Below, one piece after another: positions 44,349-53,984 of a DNA stretch of 64,000 nt. The stretch comes from Episyrphus balteatus. Taxonomy: Eukaryota > Arthropoda > Insecta > Diptera > Syrphidae. The DNA is taken from assembly GCF_945859705.1 (NCBI RefSeq), contig NC_079134.1, forward strand, positions 68,320,625 through 68,384,624, read 5' to 3'. The notes beneath the pieces were generated by a model. The model did not search any database, had not been told where the DNA came from, and worked only from the letters and a program-made list of their open reading frames with translations. Each line of letters begins with the position of its first letter. Position 1 is the first letter of the stretch. The position numbers and the translations under genes were made by a program.

Positions 44349-44411
44349 CTGAACAAGATTTTCGAAGTAACTTTCAAAAAAAAAAATATTTTATTTTTTT
44401 TGGCCAGTCTA

Positions 44412-44800
44412 ATGAATATACATTAATTCAAAATGTTTGACTGTATGTCTTATTGATTTTAAGGTGTATTCAATGACGTCGGAAAATAACCGGCTGATAA
44501 CTTTGTAAGAATATCAAGTATGAACAAACCGAATTCCAGTTAATCCTTGATTTAAAGGTGCTAATCGAGCAAAATTGGATGATCAACAAAATCTCAAATT
44601 AACTGCTCAAATCATGGATTCCTTCATTAAAATTTTTGTGAACAAACGAAATATACGATTATCAACTGGAATAATCCTTGATTAAAGATAATCGAGTGTC
44701 AGCAAACTGGCCCTTAGTGTTCGAAAAATACAATTAAATGTTTTCCATAATTCAAAATTTAATTTATCGCTAACGATTATTTTGCGGGAAGGGTTCGATA
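44412..44800. other. intron sequence, nothing recognised
   Basis: AT-rich, with a short inverted pair around ATCCTTGATT and AATCGAG (44540-44700) that may be an old MITE. No termini can be fixed. Confidence 0.4.
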
Positions 44801-45060
44801 TAAATATGATGAGTTCATTAAATTCTATCTAGACAGCATTGTAAAATGGGGAATAAGGAATCGTGTAGAATTTAATACTTCGAAAACTCAGTGTTGTCTT
44901 TTGTCGTTGAAGCGAAACATATCTTTAATGTCGCTATCCGTGCGTGGCACTTGCATCGAAGAAACTGATAACCTTACGTTTCTCGGTATGTGCATCACAG
45001 ACCAACTTTTGTGTTGACGTCGCACACAGGCGAATTTCTTTAAATTTGTGTCCAAAACTA
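44801..45060 (+). mobile_element. LINE ORF2 fragment (thumb region)
   Basis: One + frame reads IVKWGIRNRVEFNTSKTQCC, then LLSLKRN and GTCIEETDNLTFLGMCI, the segment just after the RT catalytic site in a LINE ORF2. It ends in a TGA after ITDQLLC and is truncated at both ends. Confidence 0.8.
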
Positions 45061-46890
45061 ATAAATCACTTTTCTAGGTAAAAAAAGTAAGGAAATACTA
45101 AATACAACATAATTTATTCATAAAAAACAATTATTTTCAATTAAAAAACAAAAGATAAATATTATTCCATTATTTTTTTGTATAAACATATATTATCTAA
45201 TAAATACTTCAATTCTTTGGAATATTCGTTTGATTTTGAATTTTTTTTTTTTTTTTGTATATTTTCTTAAAATATGTTAATGTAATGTTACATATGGATA
45301 CGTCTTAAGTTTTTACGGTATATAACCACATTTTCAGAAGATAAACCTTGAAATAATACAAAAAGTAAACTTAAAATCAAAATTAAAATAAAGGAAATTT
45401 GTTTTTTTTGTCACATTCAAATCAATATTTATGTGTATAATTCCTAGAGTAGTGCTTTGTAGCAGCTTAATTTGCCATATACATAAAGCTTATATGTGTA
45501 CAATTTATATAAGTCTAACAACGTAGTTCGATGTTACTGGATCTGATACTTTTAAGTCTTATGAAATGGTTTTCTTTTTAGGCTCTGCGAACAAATACGT
45601 TTTTTTCTTTTTTTTATTAAACACATGAGAATTAACACAAACTTCACTGAAAACACATAGACAAATATTCCTAGGTGCATAATCCATGATTCAAAATAGG
45701 TTAAACACTTTCCCGGCCTAATATTTGGAATTAAAAAGCACAACAAGGAATAAACCGCGATGAATTGTTTTTCTTTAAGGTAAACTTTGTTTCAATTTTT
45801 AACAATTAAAATATGAGTTAAAAATATTATGCAAACCATCGTTGGGTGTAACAGGCCAATGACATTAGAAAAATATACCACGTCGACCGTCAGGCTTATT
45901 TTATTTTTGAATGTCCATCAGTATACCTCAGAGCCCAACTTCGGACGTACTGTGAAGTACAGGGATTCTTTCTCATGTAGTTGTTGTAATACGTGTTAGT
46001 TAATGATCTATATGGATCAAGTGGGATAAAAAAACGGCTACTATAAGGGCAGTCAAAACCCCTTTAAGTGTGGGCAAATTATAAAAAAAAAAGTTAAATG
46101 AATGTGGATGGCAGCATTAACAGCATTAGATTATTGGTGTCTTTGAATAGATCTTTGAGTGTGATGTGAATTTCTTACAGACCCAAGTCGGGGAATACCA
46201 AATTTAATGCACTTATAATGCAATTTTATAAATAACGATGACACAAACAAAAAAACTGTTATCATAATATAGTTATGACAAAGGTATACATGGTAATGAA
46301 GGCTTTCACTAATGTGGTTTTTGCATTTGCCATGATTCCCAATTCCCAGATTTTTCCTAGCAAAAGTTATTTTGTATCAATCTGTTCATATAAAAAAAAT
46401 TGTCATAAAAAGCACCAACAATTATTCAGACAAATGTCAATCAGAGTAGTGTATGTGAAAGTGGGTTTGCATGTATATGTGAGTCCTCAGAAAAATCCAG
46501 AGTAAGATCTTGAATTTGGGTTCGAATTTTTTTTTGAGTGTAAGTAGCAAATGGCACATTACAACTGGGATTTTAAGTAGCAAATGGTACATTACAACTG
46601 GAATTTTTTCGTTTAACCCCTCTTTTAGGAGTCAAAAATCTGACTCAGAATTGGCAAATGGCAGAAGATCATGATTATAATTCCCTTTTGTTTTTGGTTC
46701 TTAGCAAAATTTTTTGGAAAGGGCTCAACAATTTTTTTTATTAGATTTTATTTCGCAAGAGTTAGAAGATATTTATCGTTATAGAACGACGACAAGTCTA
46801 AGGACGTATTTTTTGCTGACGAACCCTGTCAACGAAATAAGGAAAACAAATTTTTAATGTACAAGTAAAATGTAAGGAACCTTAACAGAC
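45061..46890. other. intron sequence, nothing recognised
   Basis: About 1.8 kb of AT-rich sequence with no repeat shared with the rest of the window except a small duplication, TAGCAAATGGYACATTACAA, at about 46545 and 46576. The short open frames look random. Confidence 0.5.
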
Positions 46891-47720
46891 CACGTGCAGA
46901 CCATCCTCAATAAAAGGAAATACTTTGAGGAGGCCCGACGACGTCGGAAGACTACAATCGCAAGAGATTGTAAAGTCTTTTCCGATCGCGTCTCTTATAA
47001 CCTCATAAGAACCCCAGCGCCGCCCGCAAAAAGTATTGATACTCAGAAGCAACATTGCCAAGGGCTGCAGAGAAGGAAGCTACCAATGACCTCTAATAAC
47101 GAACGGAGAAACATCGGCTTCTAGAAAATAAAGATGCGAGGGCACAATCGAAATTGAAGATAGGGGTACAAAAGCCCCTTTTCAGATTTTTTCAATATAT
47201 CTCGTAAACAAAACAAAATTTTGATATATTGGACTTGAAACTTTTTGTAGAGAACTAAATTTCCTATCAGAAAAATATTTTTTTTTTTATTGATAAAAAA
47301 AAATCCTTACCAAACCAGTCAAAAAACAAAAAAATCAATTTTTTGAGTTTTTTAAATTTTTGGTTTTGTCTTTTATTAGGGCTGAGATAGGCATTAACAT
47401 TGCCCTAATAAAAAAAGAATATTAAATTTCCTTCAAAATTCTGGGCTTTTTAAATTTTTTCAAAAAATTAACCGAATTATGGCCATTTGAACCTTTTTTT
47501 TCGCATTTTCAGTTTTACTCAAGTAAAAAAGAAATATTTGAGGGGAGAGTACGATAACTTAGCAACTTAAGAAAAGAAGCCCTCTGAACTGCGCCAACTA
47601 CAGAAGAATCAGTCTCCGTAACATCTCCTATAAGGCCCTCTCTGCTGAATTATGTGAACGTCTGAAACACTTCGTAAACAATTTGATAGATCCTTCTAGA
47701 AGCACTAATTTTTGATATAC
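46891..47720 (+). mobile_element. decayed LINE fragment (RT N-terminal block)
   Basis: At 47580-47700 one frame reads LNCANYRRISLRNISYKALS and AELCERLKHFVNNLI, the conserved entry block of LINE reverse transcriptases. Upstream, 46900-47120 has a frame with less AT than the surroundings (RKYFEEARRRRKTTIARDCK) that I cannot place but that may belong to the same element. Confidence 0.6.
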
Positions 47721-48268
47721 ATATTTTCTTATTTCATATTTTGGGGTTATTTTCAATTTTTTTTTTATTTATCATATGCGTTTAAATAAAAAATGTATAA
47801 AAAATGTAATGAAAATACTGTCATCACTAAGTACACACGCGATTACTATAAATAACTAAAATTTCACGAAGTTTAGTTACAATGTCAACCAAGCTTTAAG
47901 ATATGAGTTTTGCAACTAAAATGGATACTGGGCAACTGAGCCCCTGAGTAGTGAAAATGCTCAATCAAGATGGCGTGCGGAACTTGAAGCACCTGGCGAT
48001 GAATATAGCTGACTGGAGAAGCTTATTGGTTTATTCCACAATCCACCCACGCCATCTCATACGCACTGGTGCACAATGAATTTACTATTATTTTACATTT
48101 TGTTTAACTTATTCCACACTCCTACTCATCTAAAAATATTATAAAATTTTGTTCTTTATTTTTTATAATCTTTTACATACATACTTATAAATTAGGTACA
48201 TACAAGATATTAAAACAAATACGTTGTATTGAATATAATTTAATAATATTATTTTACTGATCTTACAG
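47721..48268. other. end of intron; LINE tail remnant
   Basis: 47955-48060 encodes SRWRAELEAPGDEYS, a weak match to the LINE C-terminus at 6001. The rest is AT-rich and ends in the acceptor TCTTACAG. Confidence 0.5.
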
Positions 48269-48391
48269 CCTGCACCAGAACCGTACGATCACAGCGTCGA
48301 CGAGAGAGAACATACTGTGGAACAGTGGAAAGAATTAATTTATCAAGAAGTTATGGACTATGAAGCGCGAAATTGTATGCCAGGGCGGTAA
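48269..48391 (+). CDS. bsk: basket (JNK MAP kinase), last coding exon
   Basis: It encodes the C-terminal 40 residues of JNK and the stop TAA. The text PAPEPYDHSVDEREHTVEQW followed by KELIYQEVMDYEA is the conserved helical tail that packs against the kinase N-lobe. It joins the exon at 1649 in phase 0, giving DAEEVNA then PAPEPYD as in other insects. The end, RNCMPGR, is short and differs from the NTNNRTR I recall for Drosophila. The sequence after the stop is non-coding, so this is the true end of this isoform. Confidence 0.95.
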   Translation, partial: PAPEPYDHSVDEREHTVEQWKELIYQEVMDYEARNCMPGR

Positions 48392-48620
48392 ACCAAGATT
48401 TTATTACAGCTAAAATAAATTATAAAACCTAAATAAAATTAAAAATAAAAAAAAATAAATAAGGAATAATAATAATAATATATAATAATATTTGCAAAGA
48501 TACATATATAAGTAAAAAATTGAGAATAATATTCTCTATAGTGAACTAGGTTATTATATACTTATATAATTATCATTAAATAAAATGCACCATAATAAAT
48601 TTTATGTACATATATAAATA
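48392..48620 (+). other. bsk: bsk 3' untranslated region (likely)
   Basis: Very AT-rich sequence after the stop with several AATAAA signals (for example in CTAAATAAAATTAAAAATAA near 48430, and in ATTAAATAAAATGC near 48577). Which one is used cannot be seen. Confidence 0.6.
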
Positions 48621-49543
48621 CGTATATAAATTATATGTATATACATATGTATATATGGAGGGCTCAGAGCTGAAGTGAACCAATTCACAAAAAGTGAATT
48701 CGGAGATATAACGAGTTAAAGTAAATACGTTTCCATTGAATCTCATGGTGAATATTTTTTTCGAACAAATTACAATTTGAATCGAAACACACTAATGAAA
48801 GACGTTAGTAGAGTCAAATCTTGTGCAGATTTTGGCACTAGATTTAGATTTTTTTTTCTTTTTTTGACTTGGTCCGTTTCAGCTGTGAAACCTCCATATA
48901 AAGATTTATAGATATATATGTATGTACATTCTTTTAACAGAATAGGTACACAATTTTACCAATGTTCATGTATCGTTTTTCTCCAATAGCAGTGCGTAAC
49001 CTAATAAGTTTTACTGTTTTCTGTTAATTTTCTTAGGGGAAAATCAATTTTTTTGTTGCTGTACACCTATTTCACCGTGAATGATTTTGTGGTTTTCTGG
49101 GACATTTACTATTTCAACTAATAACATGAATTTTTTTGAACAGACTTGGATTAGAATTGTTTAGTTGTGGCAAAAACACATTAATAAATTAAATGAAGAA
49201 TTAGACTAATAATAGTAATTTTAATAATAATAATTTTAACTACATATGTATATGCCTGGAAATATGTAATGAGTTATCTGACAAACATCTTTAATATGCC
49301 TGTCTCTCAACTCAACTCTCAACTGTTTGGTGACATACACGGTTTTGCATGGGACCACGCGCACATGCAGAAACTATTTCGTCGTCGGTTTGATCAAATA
49401 AACGATTTGTGTTTTATCACAAACTAAACGGTTGAGCCAAATCAGTTTTTGAGTTTGAGTCGTACTGAATCGTATGTAACAGCGTGGACTTTCAACTTGA
49501 TAGTTAAGCAATTTTACATTAGTGCAAGAGAGAACAAAAATGT
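48621..49543. other. downstream sequence, nothing recognised
   Basis: TATG-rich low-complexity sequence near 48600-48660, then AT-rich sequence without repeats or coding frames. The short - frame at about 49374-49619 runs into the repeat array and is not a gene. Confidence 0.5.
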
Positions 49544-49557
49544 AGTCAATATTTTCC

Positions 49558-51672
49558 AAAGTGAAAAAAATAATGAAAATTATTTTTATTTTTAAGCGGA
49601 GTGATTGAATATAATTCAATTAAAAAGTTAATAACTTTTTATTATTAAAAAGTTAAAGTGACCTCAACTCCATATGCGTTTCGCCCAGGTATGACAGTGG
49701 GCTCATCAGTTAGATGCTGTCATACCCTTACTAAGACGCAAAATTTTGGTCCATGAATACAGACACTTATAAAAATCACAACCTGAATAGACTGTGAATT
49801 TTAATATTTTAGGGGAACATGGTTACATTCTTGCACTTAAAAACAATTGCCCGTGGTCAGGCTAATAAGTGAACAAAGTGAAAAAAATAATGAAAATTAT
49901 TTTTATTTTTAAGCGGAGTGATTGAATATAATTCAATTAAAAAGTTAATAACTTTTTATTATTAAAAAGTTAAAGTGACCTCAACTCCATATGCGTTTCG
50001 CCCAGGTATGACAGTGGGCTCATCAGTTAGATGGTGTCATACCCTTACTAAGACGAAAATTTTGGTCCATGAATACAGACACTTATAAAAATCACAACCT
50101 GAATAGACTGTGAATTTTAATATTTTAGGGGAACATGGTTACATTCATGCACCTAAAAACAATTGCCCGTGGTCAGGCTAATAAGTAAACAAAGTGAAAA
50201 AAATAATGAAAATTATTTTTATTTCTAAGCGGAGTGATTGAATATAATTCAATTAAAAAGTTAATAACTTTTTATTATTAAAAAGTTAAAGTGACCTCAA
50301 CTCCATATGCGTTTCGCCCAGGTATGACAGTGGGCTCATCAGTTAGATGCTGTCATACCCTTACTAAGACGCAAAATTTTGGTCCATGAATACAGACACT
50401 TATAAAAATCACAACCTGAATAGACTGTGAATTTTAATATTTTAGGGGAACATGGTTACATTCTTGCACTTAAAAACAATTGCCCGTGGTCAGGCTAATA
50501 AGTGAACAAAGTGAAAAAAATAATGAAAATTATTTTTATTTTTAAGCGGAGTGATTGAATATAATTCAATTAAAAAGTTAATAACTTTTTATTATTAAAA
50601 AGTTAAAGTGACCTCAACTCCATATGCGTTTCGCCCAGGTATGACAGTGGGCTCATCAGTTAGATGGTGTCATACCCTTACTAAGACGAAAATTTTGGTC
50701 CATGAATACAGACACTTATAAAAATCACAACCTGAATAGACTGTGAATTTTAATATTTTAGGGGAACATGGTTACATTCATGCACCTAAAAACAATTGCC
50801 CGTGGTCAGGCTAATAAGTAAACAAAGTGAAAAAAATAATGAAAATTATTTTTATTTCTAAGCGGAGTGATTGAATATAATTCAATTAAAAAGTTAATAA
50901 CTTTTTATTATTAAAAAGTTAAAGTGACCTCAACTCCATATGCGTTTCGCCCAGGTATGACAGTGGGCTCATCAGTTAGATGCTGTCATACCCTTACTAA
51001 GACGCAAAATTTTGGTCCATGAATACAGACACTTATAAAAATCACAACCTGAATAGACTGTGAATTTTAATATTTTAGGGGAACATGGTTACATTCTTGC
51101 ACCTAAAAACAATTGCCCGTGGTCAGGCTAATAAGGTGCAAGAATGTAACCATGTTCCCCTAAAATATTAAAATTCACAGTCTATTCAGGTTGTGATTTT
51201 TATAAGTGTCTGTATTCATGGACCAAAATTTTGCGTCTTAGTAAGGGTATGACAGCATCTAACTGATGAGCCCACTGTCATACCTGGGCGAAACGCATAT
51301 GGAGTTGAGGTCACTTTAACTTTTTAATAATAAAAAGTTATTAACTTTTTAATTGAATTATATTCAATCACTCCGCTTAAAAATAAAAATAATTTTCATA
51401 ATTTTTTTCACTTTGTTTACTTATTAGCCTGACCACGGGCAATTGTTTTTAGGTGCAAGAATGTATCCATGTTCCCCTAAAATATTAAAATTCACAGTCT
51501 ATTCAGGTTGTGATTTTTATAAGTGTCTGTATTCATGGACCAAAATTTTGCGTCTTAGTAAGGGTATGACAGCATCTAACTGATGAGCCCACTGTCATAC
51601 CTGGGCGAAACGCATATGGAGTTGAGGTCACTTTAACTTTTTAATAATAAAAAGTTATTAACTTTTTAATTG
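49558..51672. mobile_element. tandem-and-inverted array of 316-bp repeats with hammerhead cores, 14-bp TSD
   Basis: Five direct units start at about 49558, 49875, 50191, 50508 and 50824 (period 316-317). Two units in opposite orientation follow from about 51136, the last truncated. Units alternate in type: 1, 3 and 5 have TGCTGTCAT and GACGCAAAATT; 2 and 4 have TGGTGTCAT and GACGAAAATT. AGTCAATATTTTCC flanks the array at 49544-49557 and 51673-51686. Each unit has a hammerhead-like core and an AT palindrome. It encodes no protein. Confidence 0.85.
49671..49725 (-). ncRNA. hammerhead-ribozyme-like motif (unit 1 of array)
   Basis: The - strand reads CTGATGA, helix II GCCCA/TGGGC with loop CTGTCATACC, then GAAAC, an exact match to the conserved hammerhead core. 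The following GCATATGG would allow only a one- or two-base stem III, as in minimal Penelope and retrozyme hammerheads, with ATA as a possible cleavage triplet. The helix II loop is complementary to GGTATGACAG just upstream of the core. Units 2 to 5 repeat it on the - strand about every 317 bases; units 6 and 7 carry it on the + strand (CTGATGA at 51263 and 51580). Stem I pairing is weak, so activity is uncertain. Confidence 0.55.
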
Positions 51673-51775
51673 AGTCAATATTTTCCTCTCACCTATATTA
51701 ACGACAGAAGAGATCCTCCATACATATCAATTGTAGTGGTTTTCTCTTTCATCTGTCGATTGCGAGGATTAATAA

Positions 51776-52493
51776 TGTCGAATTCCTTTCAATTTTTTGA
51801 ATCGCCTCAAAAAAATCGAATTTTTGGTGTTAAAAAGGAACATGAAAACAGACCGAATTCTTTTTGCGATTGTATGTGTGTCATTTGACAACAATTTTTA
51901 CACGAACGTCAAGCTAAAACCAAAACAATTTCTTCAAAATAAAACCGTGGATTCTTTTGATCAATAATTTTGTTTATTTTCTTCGGTAATATAAATTTAT
52001 TTTAATCAGAATCATTGCAGTTATTATTAAGATCTGAGTGAAGATGAAGTGGACGGTTAATTATTTTGGCCGTATGCTGTGGTTTAACAGAGACAAAATT
52101 TCTTGAAGACAATCACGGCAATAAAAGTCACAGGTATTTGACTTTTTCACAAGAACTATGCCAAGAAAAAATATATTTTTGATCGCACATTGTTTTTTTT
52201 TATTTATTTCATATTTTTCCGCAATAAAAATACGATATTCAATTAAAATTTACTCTTTATTTGAAGTTGGTGTTCTCAAATAAACAAACAAGACGAAGAA
52301 AACTTTCAGCTTGACGTTTGAATGTTCCAAGTGTGTGTGCAAATCCATGTAAATCTCTCAAAAAAGAGGGATTAAAAAAAATTCGAATTCTGCTTCGTTT
52401 GAGGCGAATTTTTTTCTATGGAACATGATTTTCAGAAAAAAATCGCTTCAAGATCGCCGAAAATTCGATTTTTGCATTGAAAGGAATTCGACA
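51776..52493. mobile_element. MITE, 718 bp, with TGTCGAATTCCTTTCAAT ends, TSD TAA
   Basis: Inverted ends flanked by TAA (51773-51775, 52494-52496). Longer similarity follows inward (CGAATTTT, GATTTTT). No coding sequence. A TWA target suggests a PIF/Harbinger-type helper. Confidence 0.8.
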
Positions 52494-53040
52494 TAAGTTG
52501 AGCAGACTGCAAAACAATACTGTATCTTACAAAATTCAACCTACTTGCGCGCACTTTCAAATAGTTTTTTGGTGATGCTAATAATCAAACGATAATGTCG
52601 ATTATTAGTTAACCAGATTAAAACAAAATGCTGAGCTTTTACAAAATGCTACCAATAAACAATTTAACTCTTTCACTAACTTAGTCTCCAGTTTTCTATT
52701 TTTGAGAAAAATTTTATTTAATTTATATCCTAGCAGCTTATATATGAACAAAAGCTTCCGTAATACACAAATTCGAATTAGCCTAGTGAAGGCAGTTGGC
52801 TTTTACTCCTACCGTCCTACGCTCGAATCCGGGTTTAGTTGAGTTGTTTTTTTTTTTTTTAATTGTGTGTTTTTTTTTTTTGTTTATTATTTTTCACAAG
52901 AGTATTCGGTTGCTAGATTAGGTTGAACGGGGTGATTATCCGACAAGTCGAATCATCCCACTCGGATCTCGATGGATCAGTTGTGATCCCCAGGGTTAGG
53001 GTAGGAGGAATCTGGATGATTAAGGGAAGGATTTATTGGT
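52494..53040 (+). other. AT-rich sequence with a tRNA-like (SINE-like) segment
   Basis: At 52768-52845 GCCTAGTGAAGGCAGTTGGC resembles an A-box half and CGCTCGAATCCGGGTT a B-box half, followed by T runs. Spacing is near that of a tRNA. The helices do not close well, so I read it as a tRNA-derived SINE head or a tRNA pseudogene. The rest shows nothing. Confidence 0.4.
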
Positions 53041-53239
53041 GTTTATTTTTATATTTGGTGCCTCCCTGAACCATTCTGAAACTTGGATGAATTTCATTAT
53101 GTTTCTTAGTGGCAAGGACGAGACGTCATCTAACTCATCAAAGAAGTAATCTCCAAGAGTTGTTTTTCTGCTTTTTGCTAAACTGGGGCATGCCCAAAGG
53201 AAGTGGTATGAGCCCTCCTCTTCGTCTTTTGTTTTGTGT
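53041..53239 (-). pseudogene. LINE-A ORF2 C-terminus (far side of LINE-B)
   Basis: The - strand reads KTKDEEEGSYHFLWACPSLA and KSRKTTLGDYFFDELDD, then IMKFIQVSEWFREAPN, the Cys/His-containing tail of R1/LOA/I-type ORF2 proteins. It continues the protein broken at about 53985, with LINE-B inserted between. Confidence 0.75.
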
Positions 53240-53984
53240 ATTTTATTAGTTTAAAAAACTCTTAACATCAGTTAATACTTAAAACTATAAGTGATTTTAG
53301 ACTAAATTATTTTTTTAATAAAGGTTTCAATAAAGACTTAAATATATTTAGGTTTCTTTCAGTCTTGAGGTTTGTAGGCAGATTATTAAATAATTGCACT
53401 CCTTTGTAAAGCAGGTTGTTTTGCGTACCAGTTCTTCTGTACAGTGGCAATCTAAAGTCTCCGATATTCCTTAAATTATAAAAAGAATTTGTTATAAAAC
53501 TAACATTTCGTTGCAAATAAATAGGATACAGATTATTTTTTTTTTTGAAAATCATCAATAAAGCATTAAATTTTAAACGTTGCTCAACATTTAGCCATCC
53601 GAGATTTGATAGCATTTCTTGTATTGGCGTTCTAAATTCACACTGAAGCACTGTTCTCATCGCTCTATTTTGCAATATTTGAAGTTTTCTAATGTTTTCT
53701 ATGTTTGACATATATATTATCGATGAGCAATAATCAAAATGTGGAAGAATCAACGTGTTATAAACAGTCAGTGCACAATTTCGAGTTATATTTTTACGAA
53801 TTCTTTTGAAAAACCCTATCTTTTTTGATATCTTAGCACACAGATAATTAACATGTTCATTGAATTTAAGCTTGTTGTCAATATATACTCCCAAATACTT
53901 GATTTCACGGACACATTCGACTCTTTCATCATTTATTTTTACGTTGACACCCTCTAAATCAGTCTGATGAGACAATACCCATTC
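53240..53984 (-). mobile_element. LINE-B: 5'-truncated Jockey/CR1-like LINE 3' end
   Basis: An open frame of 222 codons (53975-53307) encodes the thumb and C-terminal domain of a LINE ORF2: VREIKYLGVYIDNKLKFNEH is the block after the catalytic site, then VYNTLILPHFDYCSSIIY and LQILQNRAMRTVL. It has no RNase H. It ends in a lysine-rich stop region and an AT-rich 3' end near 53240. It is unbroken over its length but truncated at 5'. It lies inside LINE-A in the same orientation. Confidence 0.85.

Larger units (their letters stand above)
40931..44409. mobile_element. foldback DNA element with GACTGGCCAAAA ends, TSD TA
   Basis: The left end GACTGGGCCAAAAAAATAAA and the right end in inverse (GACTGGCCAAAAAAAATAAA) are flanked by TA (40929-40930, 44410-44411). 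The arms are complementary to a centre near 41610. The right arm is cut by a 1.6 kb LTR-type insert and a 538-bp MITE. Without these it is about 1.34 kb and encodes nothing. Confidence 0.85.
1650..48268 (+). other. bsk: 46.6 kb last coding intron of bsk
   Basis: The donor GTAAGT at 1650 and the acceptor TTACAG ending at 48268 are both canonical and both phase 0, so the flanking exons join without a frame change. All the mobile elements listed between these points lie in this intron. Copia-A, copia-B, the Gypsy element and most of the first Penelope copy are antisense to the gene; the BEL/Pao element and the second Penelope copy are in sense orientation. Confidence 0.9.

Noticed and set aside
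49374..49619. - strand 81-codon frame
   Set aside because: It runs from unique sequence into the repeat array; no motif, composition as background.
49558..51672. CRISPR-like array
   Set aside because: Units are 316 bp with no spacer variation, in an insect genome; it is a tandem repeat.
52768..52845. Functional tRNA gene
   Set aside because: A-box and B-box-like words are present but the acceptor and anticodon stems do not pair.
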